From: Bacteroidales bacterium
Lineage (GTDB): Bacteria > Bacteroidota > Bacteroidia > Bacteroidales > WCHB1-69
Reading direction: 5' to 3'
Length of the DNA: 36,576 bases
NCBI GenBank assembly: GCA_024400815.1
Contig: JAKSMD010000011.1
Location: 1-36,576 of the forward strand
This document shows, one piece after another, positions 6,756-15,259 of this stretch. Under the pieces are notes generated by a model, which saw nothing but the letters and a program-made list of their open reading frames with translations, was not told the DNA's origin and made no database searches. The translations under genes and the position numbers were made by a program. Position 1 is the stretch's first letter. Every line of letters starts with the position of its first letter.

Positions 6756-8036
6756 ATGCAGACACAAATTCTAATTCTTATCATTGTATCGGTACTCAAT
6801 CTTGTGGCTATTGTCGTTGCGGCAGTTGCTGTTGTCCGCCGTTTGTCGCGGGATAACAGTCAGGAACTGACGGAGCAATTTGCGCGCAAACTTTCAGAAG
6901 AGGGCCGAAACCAACGGGAGGAAATCCAGCATTTGGCAGAGCATCTTCGACAAGAAACAGCCTTACAGGCGCGTGCCCAAAGGGACGAGTTTTCCGCTTC
7001 TGTCACGCGCTTTCAAGATGCTTTTGATAAAAATACGCAGCGCCTGGTAGATGTCCAAAAAGAACAGTTTGCCCAAATGAACCAACGCCAAAAGGAATTG
7101 GTGGATACGACCGAACGCAAGTTGGAGGAGATGCGCAACACGGTAGATGAAAAACTACAGAAGACTCTGAACGAGCGCATTGGACAGTCGTTCCGCTTGG
7201 TAAGCGAACAATTGGAAAGTGTTCAAAAAGGCTTGGGCGAAATGAAATCTTTGGCCACCGATGTCGGTGGACTGAAAAAGGTGCTCAGCAATGTGAAAGT
7301 CAGGGGCACCTTCGGGGAACTGCAACTGCAGCACCTGCTCGAACAGATGATGTCGCCGGAACAATATGAGACTAATGTGCGCACAGCACACACGGGTAGC
7401 GAGCGTGTGGAATTTGCCATTAAACTGCCAGGCAAGGAAGAGGGTGACGGCTTTGTCTATCTGCCGATAGATTCTAAGTTTCCGAAAGATGTGTATGAGG
7501 GTTATGTTGAAGCGCAGGAGTCGGGAGATACGACTACTGCGGAGGAAAAGTCGAAACTGCTGGAAACGGTCATCAAGAAGATGGCAAAAGACATTCATGA
7601 CAAATATCTTGATCCGCCATATACCACTGACTTTGCGATTATGTTCCTGCCCTTTGAAAACATCTATGCGGAGGTGATTCGGCGTACCACGCTGATGGAG
7701 GAACTCCAGCGCACGCACCATGTGATGGTTACTGGTCCGACCACGTTGGGCGCTTTGCTGAGCAGTCTCCAGATGGGTTTCAGAACGCTTGCTATCCAAA
7801 AGCGCAGTAGTGAGGTTTGGAAGACTTTGGGCGTGGTAAAAGCGCAGTTTGAAAAATTCGGTGGGCTGTTAGACAAGGCTCAGCGCAACTTGCAGCAGGC
7901 CACTACGGCCATTGACACGCTGAAGGGAACGCGTACCAATGCCATCATACGTTCTCTTAAAGAGGTTGAAACCCTGCCGTTGGGCGATGAAGATGCGGTG
8001 AATATCCTTCCCATCCTCGATGACGACGACGTTTAG
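6756..8036 (+). CDS. rmuC: RmuC family DNA recombination protein
   Basis: The 426-residue protein has one N-terminal membrane anchor (residues about 4-27), then a long Gln/Glu/Arg-rich coiled coil to about residue 150, then the RmuC domain. Signature stretches are GLGEMKSLATDVGGLKKVL, VRGTFGELQL, LPIDSKFPKDVYEGY, FLPFENIYAEV and GPTTLGALLSSLQMGF. RmuC is thought to be a PD-(D/E)XK-related nuclease that limits recombination at inverted repeats; this role comes from E. coli. Length fits the family. It is transcribed alone and convergently with the thioesterase gene. Confidence 0.93.
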   Translation: MQTQILILIIVSVLNLVAIVVAAVAVVRRLSRDNSQELTEQFARKLSEEGRNQREEIQHLAEHLRQETALQARAQRDEFSASVTRFQDAFDKNTQRLVDVQKEQFAQMNQRQKELVDTTERKLEEMRNTVDEKLQKTLNERIGQSFRLVSEQLESVQKGLGEMKSLATDVGGLKKVLSNVKVRGTFGELQLQHLLEQMMSPEQYETNVRTAHTGSERVEFAIKLPGKEEGDGFVYLPIDSKFPKDVYEGYVEAQESGDTTTAEEKSKLLETVIKKMAKDIHDKYLDPPYTTDFAIMFLPFENIYAEVIRRTTLMEELQRTHHVMVTGPTTLGALLSSLQMGFRTLAIQKRSSEVWKTLGVVKAQFEKFGGLLDKAQRNLQQATTAIDTLKGTRTNAIIRSLKEVETLPLGDEDAVNILPILDDDDV

Positions 8037-8077
8037 CCCACAGATTTTATTTGCTTTCGATTTACTCCGATTTGTAG

Positions 8078-8551
8078 CTATTCACCCTCCACTTTGCATC
8101 CGTGGAAGTGCCACTCTTCTGCGGCCTTTTCTGGCGTGATGAAGGCGTAGGTCAGTTTTCCGACGGAGCAGAGCACGCCTTCGTCATTGTATAGCGAAAC
8201 CTCGATGAATGCTAGCCGATGCCTCGTCTCCATCAGATGCGCCCGCAAGGTGATGGGCTTGCCGGTCATCATCACGGGCTTCTTGTAGCGGACCTCCAAA
8301 TTGGCAGTAACGCCCGTGGTCTGCAATTTGCGGTTCACGACCCACTCGGCAATCTCGTCGATGAGCGCCGCCTGGATGCCGCCGTGCAAGGTGTTTACCC
8401 AGCCTTGGAAATGGTCGCCGGGATTCCAAACGGAGACAATGTCGTCACCGTCTTCGTAAAATTCCATCCGTAGTCCGCCTTCGTTTGTCGGACAACAGCC
8501 AAAACAATAGTAACCTTCAAGTCCTTCCCAGGGATTTTGCAAACGCTTCAT
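8078..8551 (-). CDS. PaaI-family hotdog-fold thioesterase
   Basis: The 157-residue protein has the hotdog active-site segment HGGIQAALIDEIAEW at residues 56-70, where Asp65 is in the position of the catalytic acid in PaaI-type enzymes, and the strand ANLEVRYKKPV. Such enzymes hydrolyse acyl-CoA thioesters; the acyl group is not predictable. A Cys cluster at residues 16-20 (CFGCC) lies before the domain and resembles that in related Bacteroidota proteins. It faces rmuC tail to tail. No recognisable promoter element lies in the 143 bases upstream. Confidence 0.85.
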   Translation of the reverse strand: MKRLQNPWEGLEGYYCFGCCPTNEGGLRMEFYEDGDDIVSVWNPGDHFQGWVNTLHGGIQAALIDEIAEWVVNRKLQTTGVTANLEVRYKKPVMMTGKPITLRAHLMETRHRLAFIEVSLYNDEGVLCSVGKLTYAFITPEKAAEEWHFHGCKVEGE

Positions 8552-8694
8552 AGTCGTGAATTAATGTGAGTGTGATATGATTATTTGAAAATGAATAATA
8601 TAACGATGTTGTATGTGTGCTTGTGGTACTCAGTCGAAATATAAATCGTTATGTTAGCCGATGGTAAAAATGTCGGAGTCAGGTGCCTAATATA

Positions 8695-8952
8695 TTATTG
8701 TTTGTTGAGGAAATCGACGATGTGTCGGAGTACCTTCCGTTGTCGGTTGATGATGAGGTGGTTCTCGCCGTGTACGAGATGAAACTCGGGAGCAGGGTAG
8801 AGGGCACGATATTTCTCGCTGCACCACAGGGGCACAATGCCATCGCGGTCGCCGTGGATGATGCAGGCGGGTCCCTGTAGTTTGGCGGCTTGGCAGGAAG
8901 AAAAAGATACTGCTATCAGCGTTATGGAAATCAAAAAAGACAATATACGCAT
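8695..8952 (-). CDS. Truncated alpha/beta hydrolase: signal peptide joined to a C-terminal remnant
   Basis: An 85-residue frame. Residues 1-20 form a lipoprotein-like leader ending in FSSC. The rest (GPACIIHGDRDGIVP, FHLVHGENHLI, VLRHIVDFLNKQ) matches only the last quarter of an alpha/beta hydrolase, with the acid (HGDRDGIVP) and the histidine (GENH) but no nucleophile elbow GxSxG. An intact hydrolase of this sort would be about 250-300 residues, so an internal deletion is the simplest explanation. It begins 12 bases after the end of the GT51 gene and is likely on its transcript. Activity is unlikely. Alternatively it could be a small secreted protein, but I know of none like it. Confidence 0.55.
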   Translation of the reverse strand: MRILSFLISITLIAVSFSSCQAAKLQGPACIIHGDRDGIVPLWCSEKYRALYPAPEFHLVHGENHLIINRQRKVLRHIVDFLNKQ

Positions 8953-8964
8953 AAGGATAGGGTT

Positions 8965-10896
8965 TTAGTTGTCGTTTCTTACGATGACCGTCTTTATGTT
9001 GGAGTCAAAATTGGCACGCTGCCCCTCCGTCATAAATTCGCGGATGACCATGCGGTCGGCGACGAAGTCCAGCTCGTTGCGCTTCACCTCGGTGAGCGTG
9101 CCGTCGGGATTCAGTGTGCCCGCGTAGTGCTTCGGCGCGCGGATGAGCGTGGCTAAGTAGATGCACTCCGGCATAGTCAGCTCCGACGGTTGCTTGTGGA
9201 AATAGAACTGCGCTGCCTCTCCTATGCCAATGATTCCCGGAGCCCATTCCACGATGTTGACGTATATCTCAAACATCCTCTCCTTGCTGATGAGGTGCTG
9301 GTCTTCAATCAGCCACACTAAGACCATCTCTTCAAATTTGCGGGTGAGCACTTTCTTGCGGCTTAAGAAAAGATTCTTTACCAGCTGCTGCGTGATGGTG
9401 CTGCCGCCGCGCCGCATCTTGCCGGCTTTGATGTCATCTACGATAGCTTGTCGCATGGCCGACTTGCAAAATCCATTGTGTACAAAGAAAGCCCCGTCTT
9501 CGGATGCCAAAATGGCCTGCTTCAACAATTCGGGGATGGCGTAGGATGGACAGAAGTAGGGATTATCCGGACCTATCATAACTGTGCGGATAGGTTCGCC
9601 ATGGTCGTAAAAGGTGTATTCGAACGGCTCGTTGAATCGGGTGACTTCGCCTAGTCCCTCCGTGATGCGCAGGGAACGTTGCTTGTTGATGATGTTGAAA
9701 TCGAACTTTAAACTGTCCAAATTTCCAAAATCACAATCGAGCAGGCAGTTAAAGTCAATCTTGCCCGCAAATTTCATGTTGGGGATAACCTGGAACAAGT
9801 CGGCGGGCAAGGAGGCGAACAGCGGCTCTGCCTCACGGTCTTTTTCGTTGAGTTTGAAAACAATGTGTTTGCTCTTGTCATTGGAAAAACGGAGATAGGG
9901 GTGCAGTGCCGCCCGGTTGAGCTTCACCATAGAGGTGGAATCTATCTCAATGGTTTTAGGGAATATAGCCAATTGGATGTCAGCGCCCACAGAGTCGATG
10001 CGCACGGGCACGTCGGCGATGTAGTGGTGCTGGCATTGCAAACCGTGAATGGTTCCCGAAAGTTGGCAGGCTGTGTGCTTCTTTCCCGATTTCAGCAAGG
10101 TGAAATGCCCGTTTGCATCGTGCAATTGGACATCCATTTGCTCAAATAGGCGCAGGAAGGGTAGAGACCCCTTGGCTTGTGCGCCGCCATCGCGGACGAT
10201 AGAACCGCTGTATTGCTGCTTCTTTTTGTCAACATTACAGGCGATAGCCCATGATTCGGGACGCGCGCTGCCGTCTTGCACGACTGCTTTGCCCGTGCCT
10301 TTGCCGCTGCGCATCTCCCAGTCCGTGATGGTATAGCGAACGTGAGAGGAGTCAATGTCCGTGACGGCCGTGAGCTTGTCGATTTCCATGTGCGTGGGAC
10401 AGATATCGCTGACTTTCCCTAACCATTTTGTGACCATTTTCTGATAGTTGCGTTCGGACTTGGTGCCGTCGCCTGTGCTTTTAATGAAATTGTAATTGCA
10501 TTTCCCGTTTTGCTTTACCGCATGGATTTTCAGATTGTCGGCTTCTACATCTTTTAAAATGAGTGTGCGCTTGAAGCCTTTCCAGACTTGCACTTTGGTG
10601 CTCATCTTGTCGGAGTGCAAAAAGCGGTCATTAGACGTCTTGTCCTGTACGCTCAAGTCCTTGATGCGGATGTCAAAAGTGCCGAATATGGAAAAATGGG
10701 CAATGCGCAATTGCTCCATATCGATGTTGACGTTGCGTTCCTGTTCCACTTTGGCGATTTTTTTATGGATGGCTTGTTTGGCAATAACTGGAATGAACAG
10801 GTATAAAGTGATGCAGGCGATAACCAGTACGCTTCCTGCTATGATGATGATTTTCCGTTGTTTGGAAGAAAGATTTTTGAAAAAATGCCAATTCAT
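8965..10896 (-). CDS. Peptidoglycan glycosyltransferase (GT51) with AsmA-like N-terminal region
   Basis: The 643-residue protein has an N-terminal membrane anchor (about 15-37), then a beta-rich periplasmic region to about 410 that resembles AsmA/DUF3971 proteins (RIAHFSIFGTFDIRIKDLSV, then repeated beta segments). The GT51 domain follows: ASEDGAFFVHNGF with the catalytic Glu near 466, RRGGSTITQQ at about 494-503, RKFEEMVLVWLIE, and IYVNIVEWAPGIIGIGEAA. It polymerises lipid II into glycan strands at the outer face of the inner membrane. There is no penicillin-binding transpeptidase domain, so it is monofunctional. The fused AsmA-like part may guide lipid or lipoprotein contacts (inference). 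Confidence 0.9.
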   Translation of the reverse strand: MNWHFFKNLSSKQRKIIIIAGSVLVIACITLYLFIPVIAKQAIHKKIAKVEQERNVNIDMEQLRIAHFSIFGTFDIRIKDLSVQDKTSNDRFLHSDKMSTKVQVWKGFKRTLILKDVEADNLKIHAVKQNGKCNYNFIKSTGDGTKSERNYQKMVTKWLGKVSDICPTHMEIDKLTAVTDIDSSHVRYTITDWEMRSGKGTGKAVVQDGSARPESWAIACNVDKKKQQYSGSIVRDGGAQAKGSLPFLRLFEQMDVQLHDANGHFTLLKSGKKHTACQLSGTIHGLQCQHHYIADVPVRIDSVGADIQLAIFPKTIEIDSTSMVKLNRAALHPYLRFSNDKSKHIVFKLNEKDREAEPLFASLPADLFQVIPNMKFAGKIDFNCLLDCDFGNLDSLKFDFNIINKQRSLRITEGLGEVTRFNEPFEYTFYDHGEPIRTVMIGPDNPYFCPSYAIPELLKQAILASEDGAFFVHNGFCKSAMRQAIVDDIKAGKMRRGGSTITQQLVKNLFLSRKKVLTRKFEEMVLVWLIEDQHLISKERMFEIYVNIVEWAPGIIGIGEAAQFYFHKQPSELTMPECIYLATLIRAPKHYAGTLNPDGTLTEVKRNELDFVADRMVIREFMTEGQRANFDSNIKTVIVRNDN

Positions 10897-10916
10897 TGCA
10901 TCAAATTTTAAGATGG

Positions 10917-10924
10917 CAAAAGTA
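10917..10924 (-). promoter_or_regulatory. Promoter -7 element of the GT51 gene
   Basis: The minus strand reads TACTTTTG (TAnnTTTG), 20 bases before the GT51 start codon, in a 205-base divergent spacer. A CATCTTTG at about 11025 is a weak candidate for the opposite gene. Confidence 0.6.
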
Positions 10925-11101
10925 CTAAAAACGCATTTATATGTGTGTAATTCTCATAAATATGCTAACCATCGAATGTTTAATGTAAAAAGATGACAAT
11001 CAGTTTATTGTACAACCGACTTCCATCTTTGATTGCATGTTTGAATTTTTTTTGAAAATGTGCGGACAATAACCTAAGCATATTGGCGTTTACAATGCTT
11101 T

Positions 11102-11869
11102 ATGAATAGGAATCGATCTATGAAATTATCTACTTTCTTCTGTAACCTTATCTTCTTTCTTTTTTCTGTAGTTGCAACGAATGGTTGGGCGGTACCGTTG
11201 CCTGCAGATTCCCTTCATCGTCCTTTGATGGCCACCATTGACTCCACTAAGCATCTCTATTTTTACAAACCTGACAATTACCATCTTGACATTGTTTGCG
11301 GCGAGCGTCCGGACACTTTGGATGAGAATGTCCTATTTTGTGCTGAGGCTGCTTTTACGGGTAAAATTGTGGATTCTTTCTATTATAAAAACATCGCAGG
11401 CGACTTTGTCACTTCTGGCGAGTTACATCACGGCTATGAATGTAAGGCCAACTCGGGAGGTTTTATTTTCTATAAAGATGGACATTGGGCTTTCTTTCCT
11501 AAGGAAACCTATCATAAGAAGTTGAAAGACACGACGGTCTATTGTGCTTATGAACAAGCGCTGGTCATCATCAATGGGGTAGTGTACCATCCCTATATTA
11601 TGAAGCCAGAACGCCGAGAGACCTATCGGGCCTTGTGTGAAACGCAAGATGGCGAACTGATGGTGGTGACGGCCAAAGAGGACATCGCCTACGAGAAATT
11701 CGTGCAGGCATTGGTCAGCGAGTTGGATGTCAGAAACGCCCTCTATATGGATATGGGCATTGGCTGGAACTATTCGTGGTACCGCAACGAGGATTCCACG
11801 TTTACGTCCTATTTTCCGATGGCCAAGTGGACGCAGTATCAAACCAACTGGTTGGTGTTCCGACGTTAA
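11102..11869 (+). CDS. Secreted phosphodiester glycosidase (NAGPA-like) family protein
   Basis: The 255-residue protein has a signal peptide; starting from the second Met at 11120 gives a better leader, so that start is possible. The mature part contains SGGFIFYKDGHWAF, YEQALVIINGV and a C-terminal block with ALCETQDGELMVV, KFVQALVSELDVRNALYMDM and WNYSWYR followed by a final NWLVFRR. That ending is what I associate with Bacteroidota members of the phosphodiester glycosidase (NAGPA) family. The family removes or trims sugar phosphodiesters; the target here is unknown and the assignment rests on the C-terminal half. The gene stands alone between two minus-strand genes. Confidence 0.6.
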   Translation: MNRNRSMKLSTFFCNLIFFLFSVVATNGWAVPLPADSLHRPLMATIDSTKHLYFYKPDNYHLDIVCGERPDTLDENVLFCAEAAFTGKIVDSFYYKNIAGDFVTSGELHHGYECKANSGGFIFYKDGHWAFFPKETYHKKLKDTTVYCAYEQALVIINGVVYHPYIMKPERRETYRALCETQDGELMVVTAKEDIAYEKFVQALVSELDVRNALYMDMGIGWNYSWYRNEDSTFTSYFPMAKWTQYQTNWLVFRR

Positions 11870-11901
11870 CTCCTTGCCGTTTTCCTTTTGGTAGCAGATG
11901 G

Positions 11902-12699
11902 CTATTGGTTTGGGTGGATGGCACTGCGTTTTACTGCAAATGTGAAATAGGTGTCGGGGTACGGCTCGTTGGACAGGGTGAAATGCCACCATTCCCCTTT
12001 TATCGGTTCGAAGCCGTGACGCACCATAGCGTCGTGCAGAAGCATGCGGTTGCTGTGCTGTTGTGCGGTTACGCCCGCAAAATCGGTGTGTGAACTCTGT
12101 CCGAAATAGTCAAATACACCGCCCATATCTACCTCTTTGCCAGATTGTGCGTCCACCAAGGTGAGATCTACCGTGGAACCGCGCGTGTGACTGGATTTGG
12201 TGGCGACAAACCCGCGGTCGAAAATCTGTTTCTTGGTAAGGTCTGGATAAAAAATGCTTTTGGTTAGGGTGTCGTCAAATACCTTTGCCCATCGCATAAA
12301 ATGGTCAACGGCACACTGCGGCCGATAGGTGTCGTATATCTTGAGTCGGTATCCTTTGCGTTTCAACTCATTGTTGACCTTGCGCAAAGCGGATGCCGCC
12401 TCTTTGGTAATGAGGGCGATAGGCTCCTCATAACCATCCACCCGCTTGCCAACAAAATTGTATGTGCTGAAGTAGCGGATTTCCAAAATCACATCTGGGA
12501 TGGAGTCCGTGAGGATGCAAAATCCAGAAGCATCTGCTTCAGGGACGCTGGGCTTGCTGACCACTTTCTCTTGTTTGAGATTGGCGGTCGGCGGTGTTGT
12601 CCGAGTGCCCTTCTTACAGGAGCTAAAAGATGTTATGATGCATATTGTTGTAAATAAAAGAATTAAAATTTTTATACGAGACTGTTTTCGAAATGCCAT
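11902..12699 (-). CDS. D-alanyl-D-alanine dipeptidase, VanX/DdpX type (M15D), lipoprotein
   Basis: The 265-residue protein starts with a lipoprotein signal ending FSSC, followed by a low-complexity linker and a complete M15D domain. YDTYRP is present. Zinc ligands are His171 and Asp178 in SSHTRGSTVDL and His239 in EWWHF, with Glu236 as catalytic base. The family hydrolyses D-Ala-D-Ala. Here the lipid anchor places it in the periplasm or outer membrane, which suggests wall-derived peptide recycling rather than vancomycin resistance, since no vanH or vanA is nearby. The frame extends 9 codons upstream, but that would overlap the promoter at 12720, so ATG 12699 is chosen. Confidence 0.9.
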   Translation of the reverse strand: MAFRKQSRIKILILLFTTICIITSFSSCKKGTRTTPPTANLKQEKVVSKPSVPEADASGFCILTDSIPDVILEIRYFSTYNFVGKRVDGYEEPIALITKEAASALRKVNNELKRKGYRLKIYDTYRPQCAVDHFMRWAKVFDDTLTKSIFYPDLTKKQIFDRGFVATKSSHTRGSTVDLTLVDAQSGKEVDMGGVFDYFGQSSHTDFAGVTAQQHSNRMLLHDAMVRHGFEPIKGEWWHFTLSNEPYPDTYFTFAVKRSAIHPNQ

Positions 12700-12719
12700 A
12701 CCTTGTAAATTTGAGAGCG

Positions 12720-12727
12720 CAAACATA
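12720..12727 (-). promoter_or_regulatory. Promoter -7 element of the VanX-type gene
   Basis: The minus strand reads TATGTTTG, with TTTA 18 bases upstream as a -33 candidate. It lies 20 bases before the chosen start codon and decides between the two possible starts. Confidence 0.65.
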
Positions 12728-12754
12728 CGATATTTTCACTAATGGTAAATTTTG

Positions 12755-12762
12755 TAATTTTG
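12755..12762 (+). promoter_or_regulatory. Promoter -7 element of ispD
   Basis: TAATTTTG matches TAnnTTTG, 23 bases before ATG 12786. It is back to back with the minus-strand promoter at 12720-12727, so the two polymerase sites overlap. Confidence 0.65.
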
Positions 12763-12785
12763 CACCTTCAAATTTATAGACGTAA

Positions 12786-13472
12786 ATGAAGAATGTTGCG
12801 ATTTTAATGGCGGCGGGCAAAGGTACCCGTATGGGCAGCGAGGTCCCCAAACAGTTTGTGGCAGTCAACGGGAAGATGTTGATGGAATACTCATTGCAAG
12901 TTTTCCAGGACCATCCGCGCATTAACGAGATTGTGGTCGTCTTGCCGCCCGACTATCTGGAAGTTCAGGAGATGTTGGAATATTTGTTCAACTATTATGA
13001 TAAGGTTACGCAGGTCTTGGCGGGAGGCAATGAGCGTTTTGAATCTTCATGGGCTGCTATTCAGTGGTTTGTAGAGCACCGTGACGACAATCTGCTCTTG
13101 CATGATGCCGCTCGCCCCGGCATCACTCCGCGCATTATTGACGATATTTTAGATGCCCTGCAGCACGACCAAGCCGCCGTGACGGCAATGCCTGCTACGG
13201 ATACAATCCTGCGTGTGGACGAGAATGGGAATCTGACGGAGACGCTTCGACGCAGCGAACTTTTTTACGCCCAAACACCGCAGGCTTTTCGCGCGGGATT
13301 GCTTTACGACTGCTTCATTGATTTGATTGAAAAAGAAGATGGCTTTATCCCAACGGACGAAAGCGGTGTCGTGGCACACTACCGTCCAGAAGTGCCCATC
13401 AAGATAGTGCAAGGTGATTCTAGAAATTTCAAGGTCACTTATGCGGAAGATGTCAAACGCCTTCAACAATAA
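12786..13472 (+). CDS. ispD: 2-C-methyl-D-erythritol 4-phosphate cytidylyltransferase
   Basis: The 228-residue enzyme of the non-mevalonate isoprenoid pathway joins CTP and MEP to give CDP-ME. The nucleotide loop AAGKGTRMG lies at residues 9-17, followed by PKQF. HDAARPGI, AMPATDTI, TPQAF and the C-terminal TDESGVV and NFKVTYAEDVK are all in the family order. Length is typical (225-240). The TarI-type ribitol-phosphate cytidylyltransferases are close relatives, but no teichoic acid genes are present and the promoter-proximal single-gene setting suits ispD. Confidence 0.93.
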   Translation: MKNVAILMAAGKGTRMGSEVPKQFVAVNGKMLMEYSLQVFQDHPRINEIVVVLPPDYLEVQEMLEYLFNYYDKVTQVLAGGNERFESSWAAIQWFVEHRDDNLLLHDAARPGITPRIIDDILDALQHDQAAVTAMPATDTILRVDENGNLTETLRRSELFYAQTPQAFRAGLLYDCFIDLIEKEDGFIPTDESGVVAHYRPEVPIKIVQGDSRNFKVTYAEDVKRLQQ

Positions 13473-13546
13473 AAAGCAAGTTCTGTCGTTTTGCAATTCG
13501 CGTGAATGCGAAATAGGACTTTGTTTTGCGAACCGTTTATAAGAAT

Positions 13547-14035
13547 ATGGATAAAAAAGTTATTTCTGAAGAAGATAGAAAGTTTATGCAGATGACTATT
13601 GACCTCTCCGATAGCAATGTGGATGCCGGAGGAGGTCCTTTTGGTGCGGTCATCGTGCGCGAGGGCGAGGTGATTGCCGCTTCTGGCAATCGCGTGGTGC
13701 CCAATAACGATCCTACCGCCCACGCAGAGGTGATGGCCATTCGCGAAGCCTGTCGGAAACTCGGCACATTCGACTTGAAAGGCTGCACGATTTATGCCTC
13801 CTGCGAGCCTTGCCCGATGTGCCTCAGCGCTATCTACTGGGCCGGCATTTCCAAAATCTATTATGCCAACACCAAGGCTGATGCCGCTGACATCGATTTC
13901 GACGACTCCTTCATTTATGACCAACTCGACCTTCCGATGGAGGAACGCTCCATTCCCTGTGTCCAAATGATGCGCGATGAAGCCATCCCTGTTTTTAGAA
14001 AATGGCGTGAAAAACCCGATAAAGTTGAATATTAG
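13547..14035 (+). CDS. guaD: Guanine deaminase-like nucleoside/base deaminase
   Basis: The 162-residue protein belongs to the cytidine deaminase fold. Zinc ligands are His59, Cys89 and Cys92 (HAE...PCPMC) and Glu61 is the proton shuttle. FDDSFIY at 118-124, the following EERSIP segment and the acidic-aromatic C-terminus match B. subtilis-type guanine deaminase rather than tRNA adenosine deaminase TadA. The reaction is guanine to xanthine plus ammonia. ATG 13547 (MDKKV) is chosen over an in-frame TTG 21 bases upstream. It sits 74 bases after ispD and 69 before wecB. Confidence 0.85.
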   Translation: MDKKVISEEDRKFMQMTIDLSDSNVDAGGGPFGAVIVREGEVIAASGNRVVPNNDPTAHAEVMAIREACRKLGTFDLKGCTIYASCEPCPMCLSAIYWAGISKIYYANTKADAADIDFDDSFIYDQLDLPMEERSIPCVQMMRDEAIPVFRKWREKPDKVEY

Positions 14036-14104
14036 TCCGATTTATAGGACAAAATCAATATAGAACAGATAGAAAGTTATTAGGAAAGAAGAATTGAGCA
14101 GCAG

Positions 14105-15163
14105 ATGAAGATACTCAGCATTATAGGGGCGCGTCCCCAGTTTGTAAAGGCAGCCATGGTCAGTGCGGAAATTGACCGTGCAGACGGCGTGGAAGAGGTC
14201 CTGGTGCACACGGGCCAGCACTTCGACGCCAATATGTCGCAGCTCTTCTTTGACGAGATGGGCATGCGCGAGCCGGATTACAACCTGGGCGTCCATTCGC
14301 TTTCCCACGAGGAACTTGTCGCCCAGATGCAGGCCAAAATCGAGGCCGTCATCGCTGAGGTACACCCCGACTGGGTGCTGGTCTATGGCGACACCGACTC
14401 TACTTTGGCGGGCGCGCAGGCCGCCCACGCTTGCGGCATCCGACTCTGCCACGTGGAGGCAGGGCTTCGCTCGTTCAACAACCAGATGCGCGAGGAGTAT
14501 AACCGCATTCAGACCGACAAACTCAGCGATGTCCTTTTTGTCCCTACTCGTCGCGCCATCCTGAATCTTCAAAATGAGGGCATTGACGACAGCAAAATCG
14601 TGCCGACGGGCGATGTGATGAAGGATGCGGCCCTGTATTTCGCACAAAAGATGCGCAAACCCCAAGTGGATTTGCCCGAGCGCTTTGTCCTCTGCACGAT
14701 GCACCGCGCTGAAAACACCGACAATCCCGACATTTTGAAGGAGTTGCTTTTGGCTTTGGAGATGACGTGCAACAGCATCCCGGTGGTGCTGCCCTTGCAC
14801 CCGCGTACGCGCCAGAAGATGCAGGCCATTGGCTACCCGATGGAGCAGTCGCCGATTACTTTCATAGAACCCGTGGGCTACTTGGAAATGCTCTATCTTC
14901 TGCACCATTGCGCCCTGGTGATGACCGATAGCGGCGGCGTGCAGAAAGAGGCCTATTTTGCTCACAAATACTGCCTCACCCTCCGCGAGGAGACCGAATG
15001 GATGGAACTTTGCGCCCGCGGCTACAACCATCTGTTAGGGCACAATCACGTGAATATCGTTTCTACTGCCCAAATGATTTTGGAATTGCCTCCCTTGTTT
15101 GCTGACGACCTGTACGGCGACGGCCATGCGGCCCGCACCATCGTGGAAACCCTAATGAAATAA
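14105..15163 (+). CDS. wecB: UDP-N-acetylglucosamine 2-epimerase (non-hydrolysing)
   Basis: The 352-residue GT-B-fold enzyme interconverts UDP-GlcNAc and UDP-ManNAc for surface polysaccharides. Family motifs: GARPQFVKA at 8-16, HTGQHFD near 40, YGDTDSTLAG near 98, HVEAGLRSFN, the central MHRAEN, HPRT, and DSGGVQKEAYF near 277. Length fits the single-domain bacterial enzyme (about 350-380). There is no partner wecC or polysaccharide cluster in the window, so the destination of ManNAc is unknown. GC content and codon use are higher here than in the lipoproteins that follow. Confidence 0.92.
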   Translation: MKILSIIGARPQFVKAAMVSAEIDRADGVEEVLVHTGQHFDANMSQLFFDEMGMREPDYNLGVHSLSHEELVAQMQAKIEAVIAEVHPDWVLVYGDTDSTLAGAQAAHACGIRLCHVEAGLRSFNNQMREEYNRIQTDKLSDVLFVPTRRAILNLQNEGIDDSKIVPTGDVMKDAALYFAQKMRKPQVDLPERFVLCTMHRAENTDNPDILKELLLALEMTCNSIPVVLPLHPRTRQKMQAIGYPMEQSPITFIEPVGYLEMLYLLHHCALVMTDSGGVQKEAYFAHKYCLTLREETEWMELCARGYNHLLGHNHVNIVSTAQMILELPPLFADDLYGDGHAARTIVETLMK

Positions 15164-15259
15164 TCTCAATATCACGAATGTGAAATAACATTTAGGATTC
15201 GCCTGAACGCAGAATAAATATTAATAATCATCATATAAAAACTATAAACAAATTTCAAT

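Noticed and set aside
11902..12699. Vancomycin resistance locus
   Set aside because: The VanX-type dipeptidase is a lipoprotein with no vanH, vanA, vanS or vanR nearby, so a housekeeping role is more likely.
14042..15031. 329-codon open frame antisense to wecB
   Set aside because: wecB is complete and motif-rich; the opposite frame is a by-product of its GC-rich third positions.
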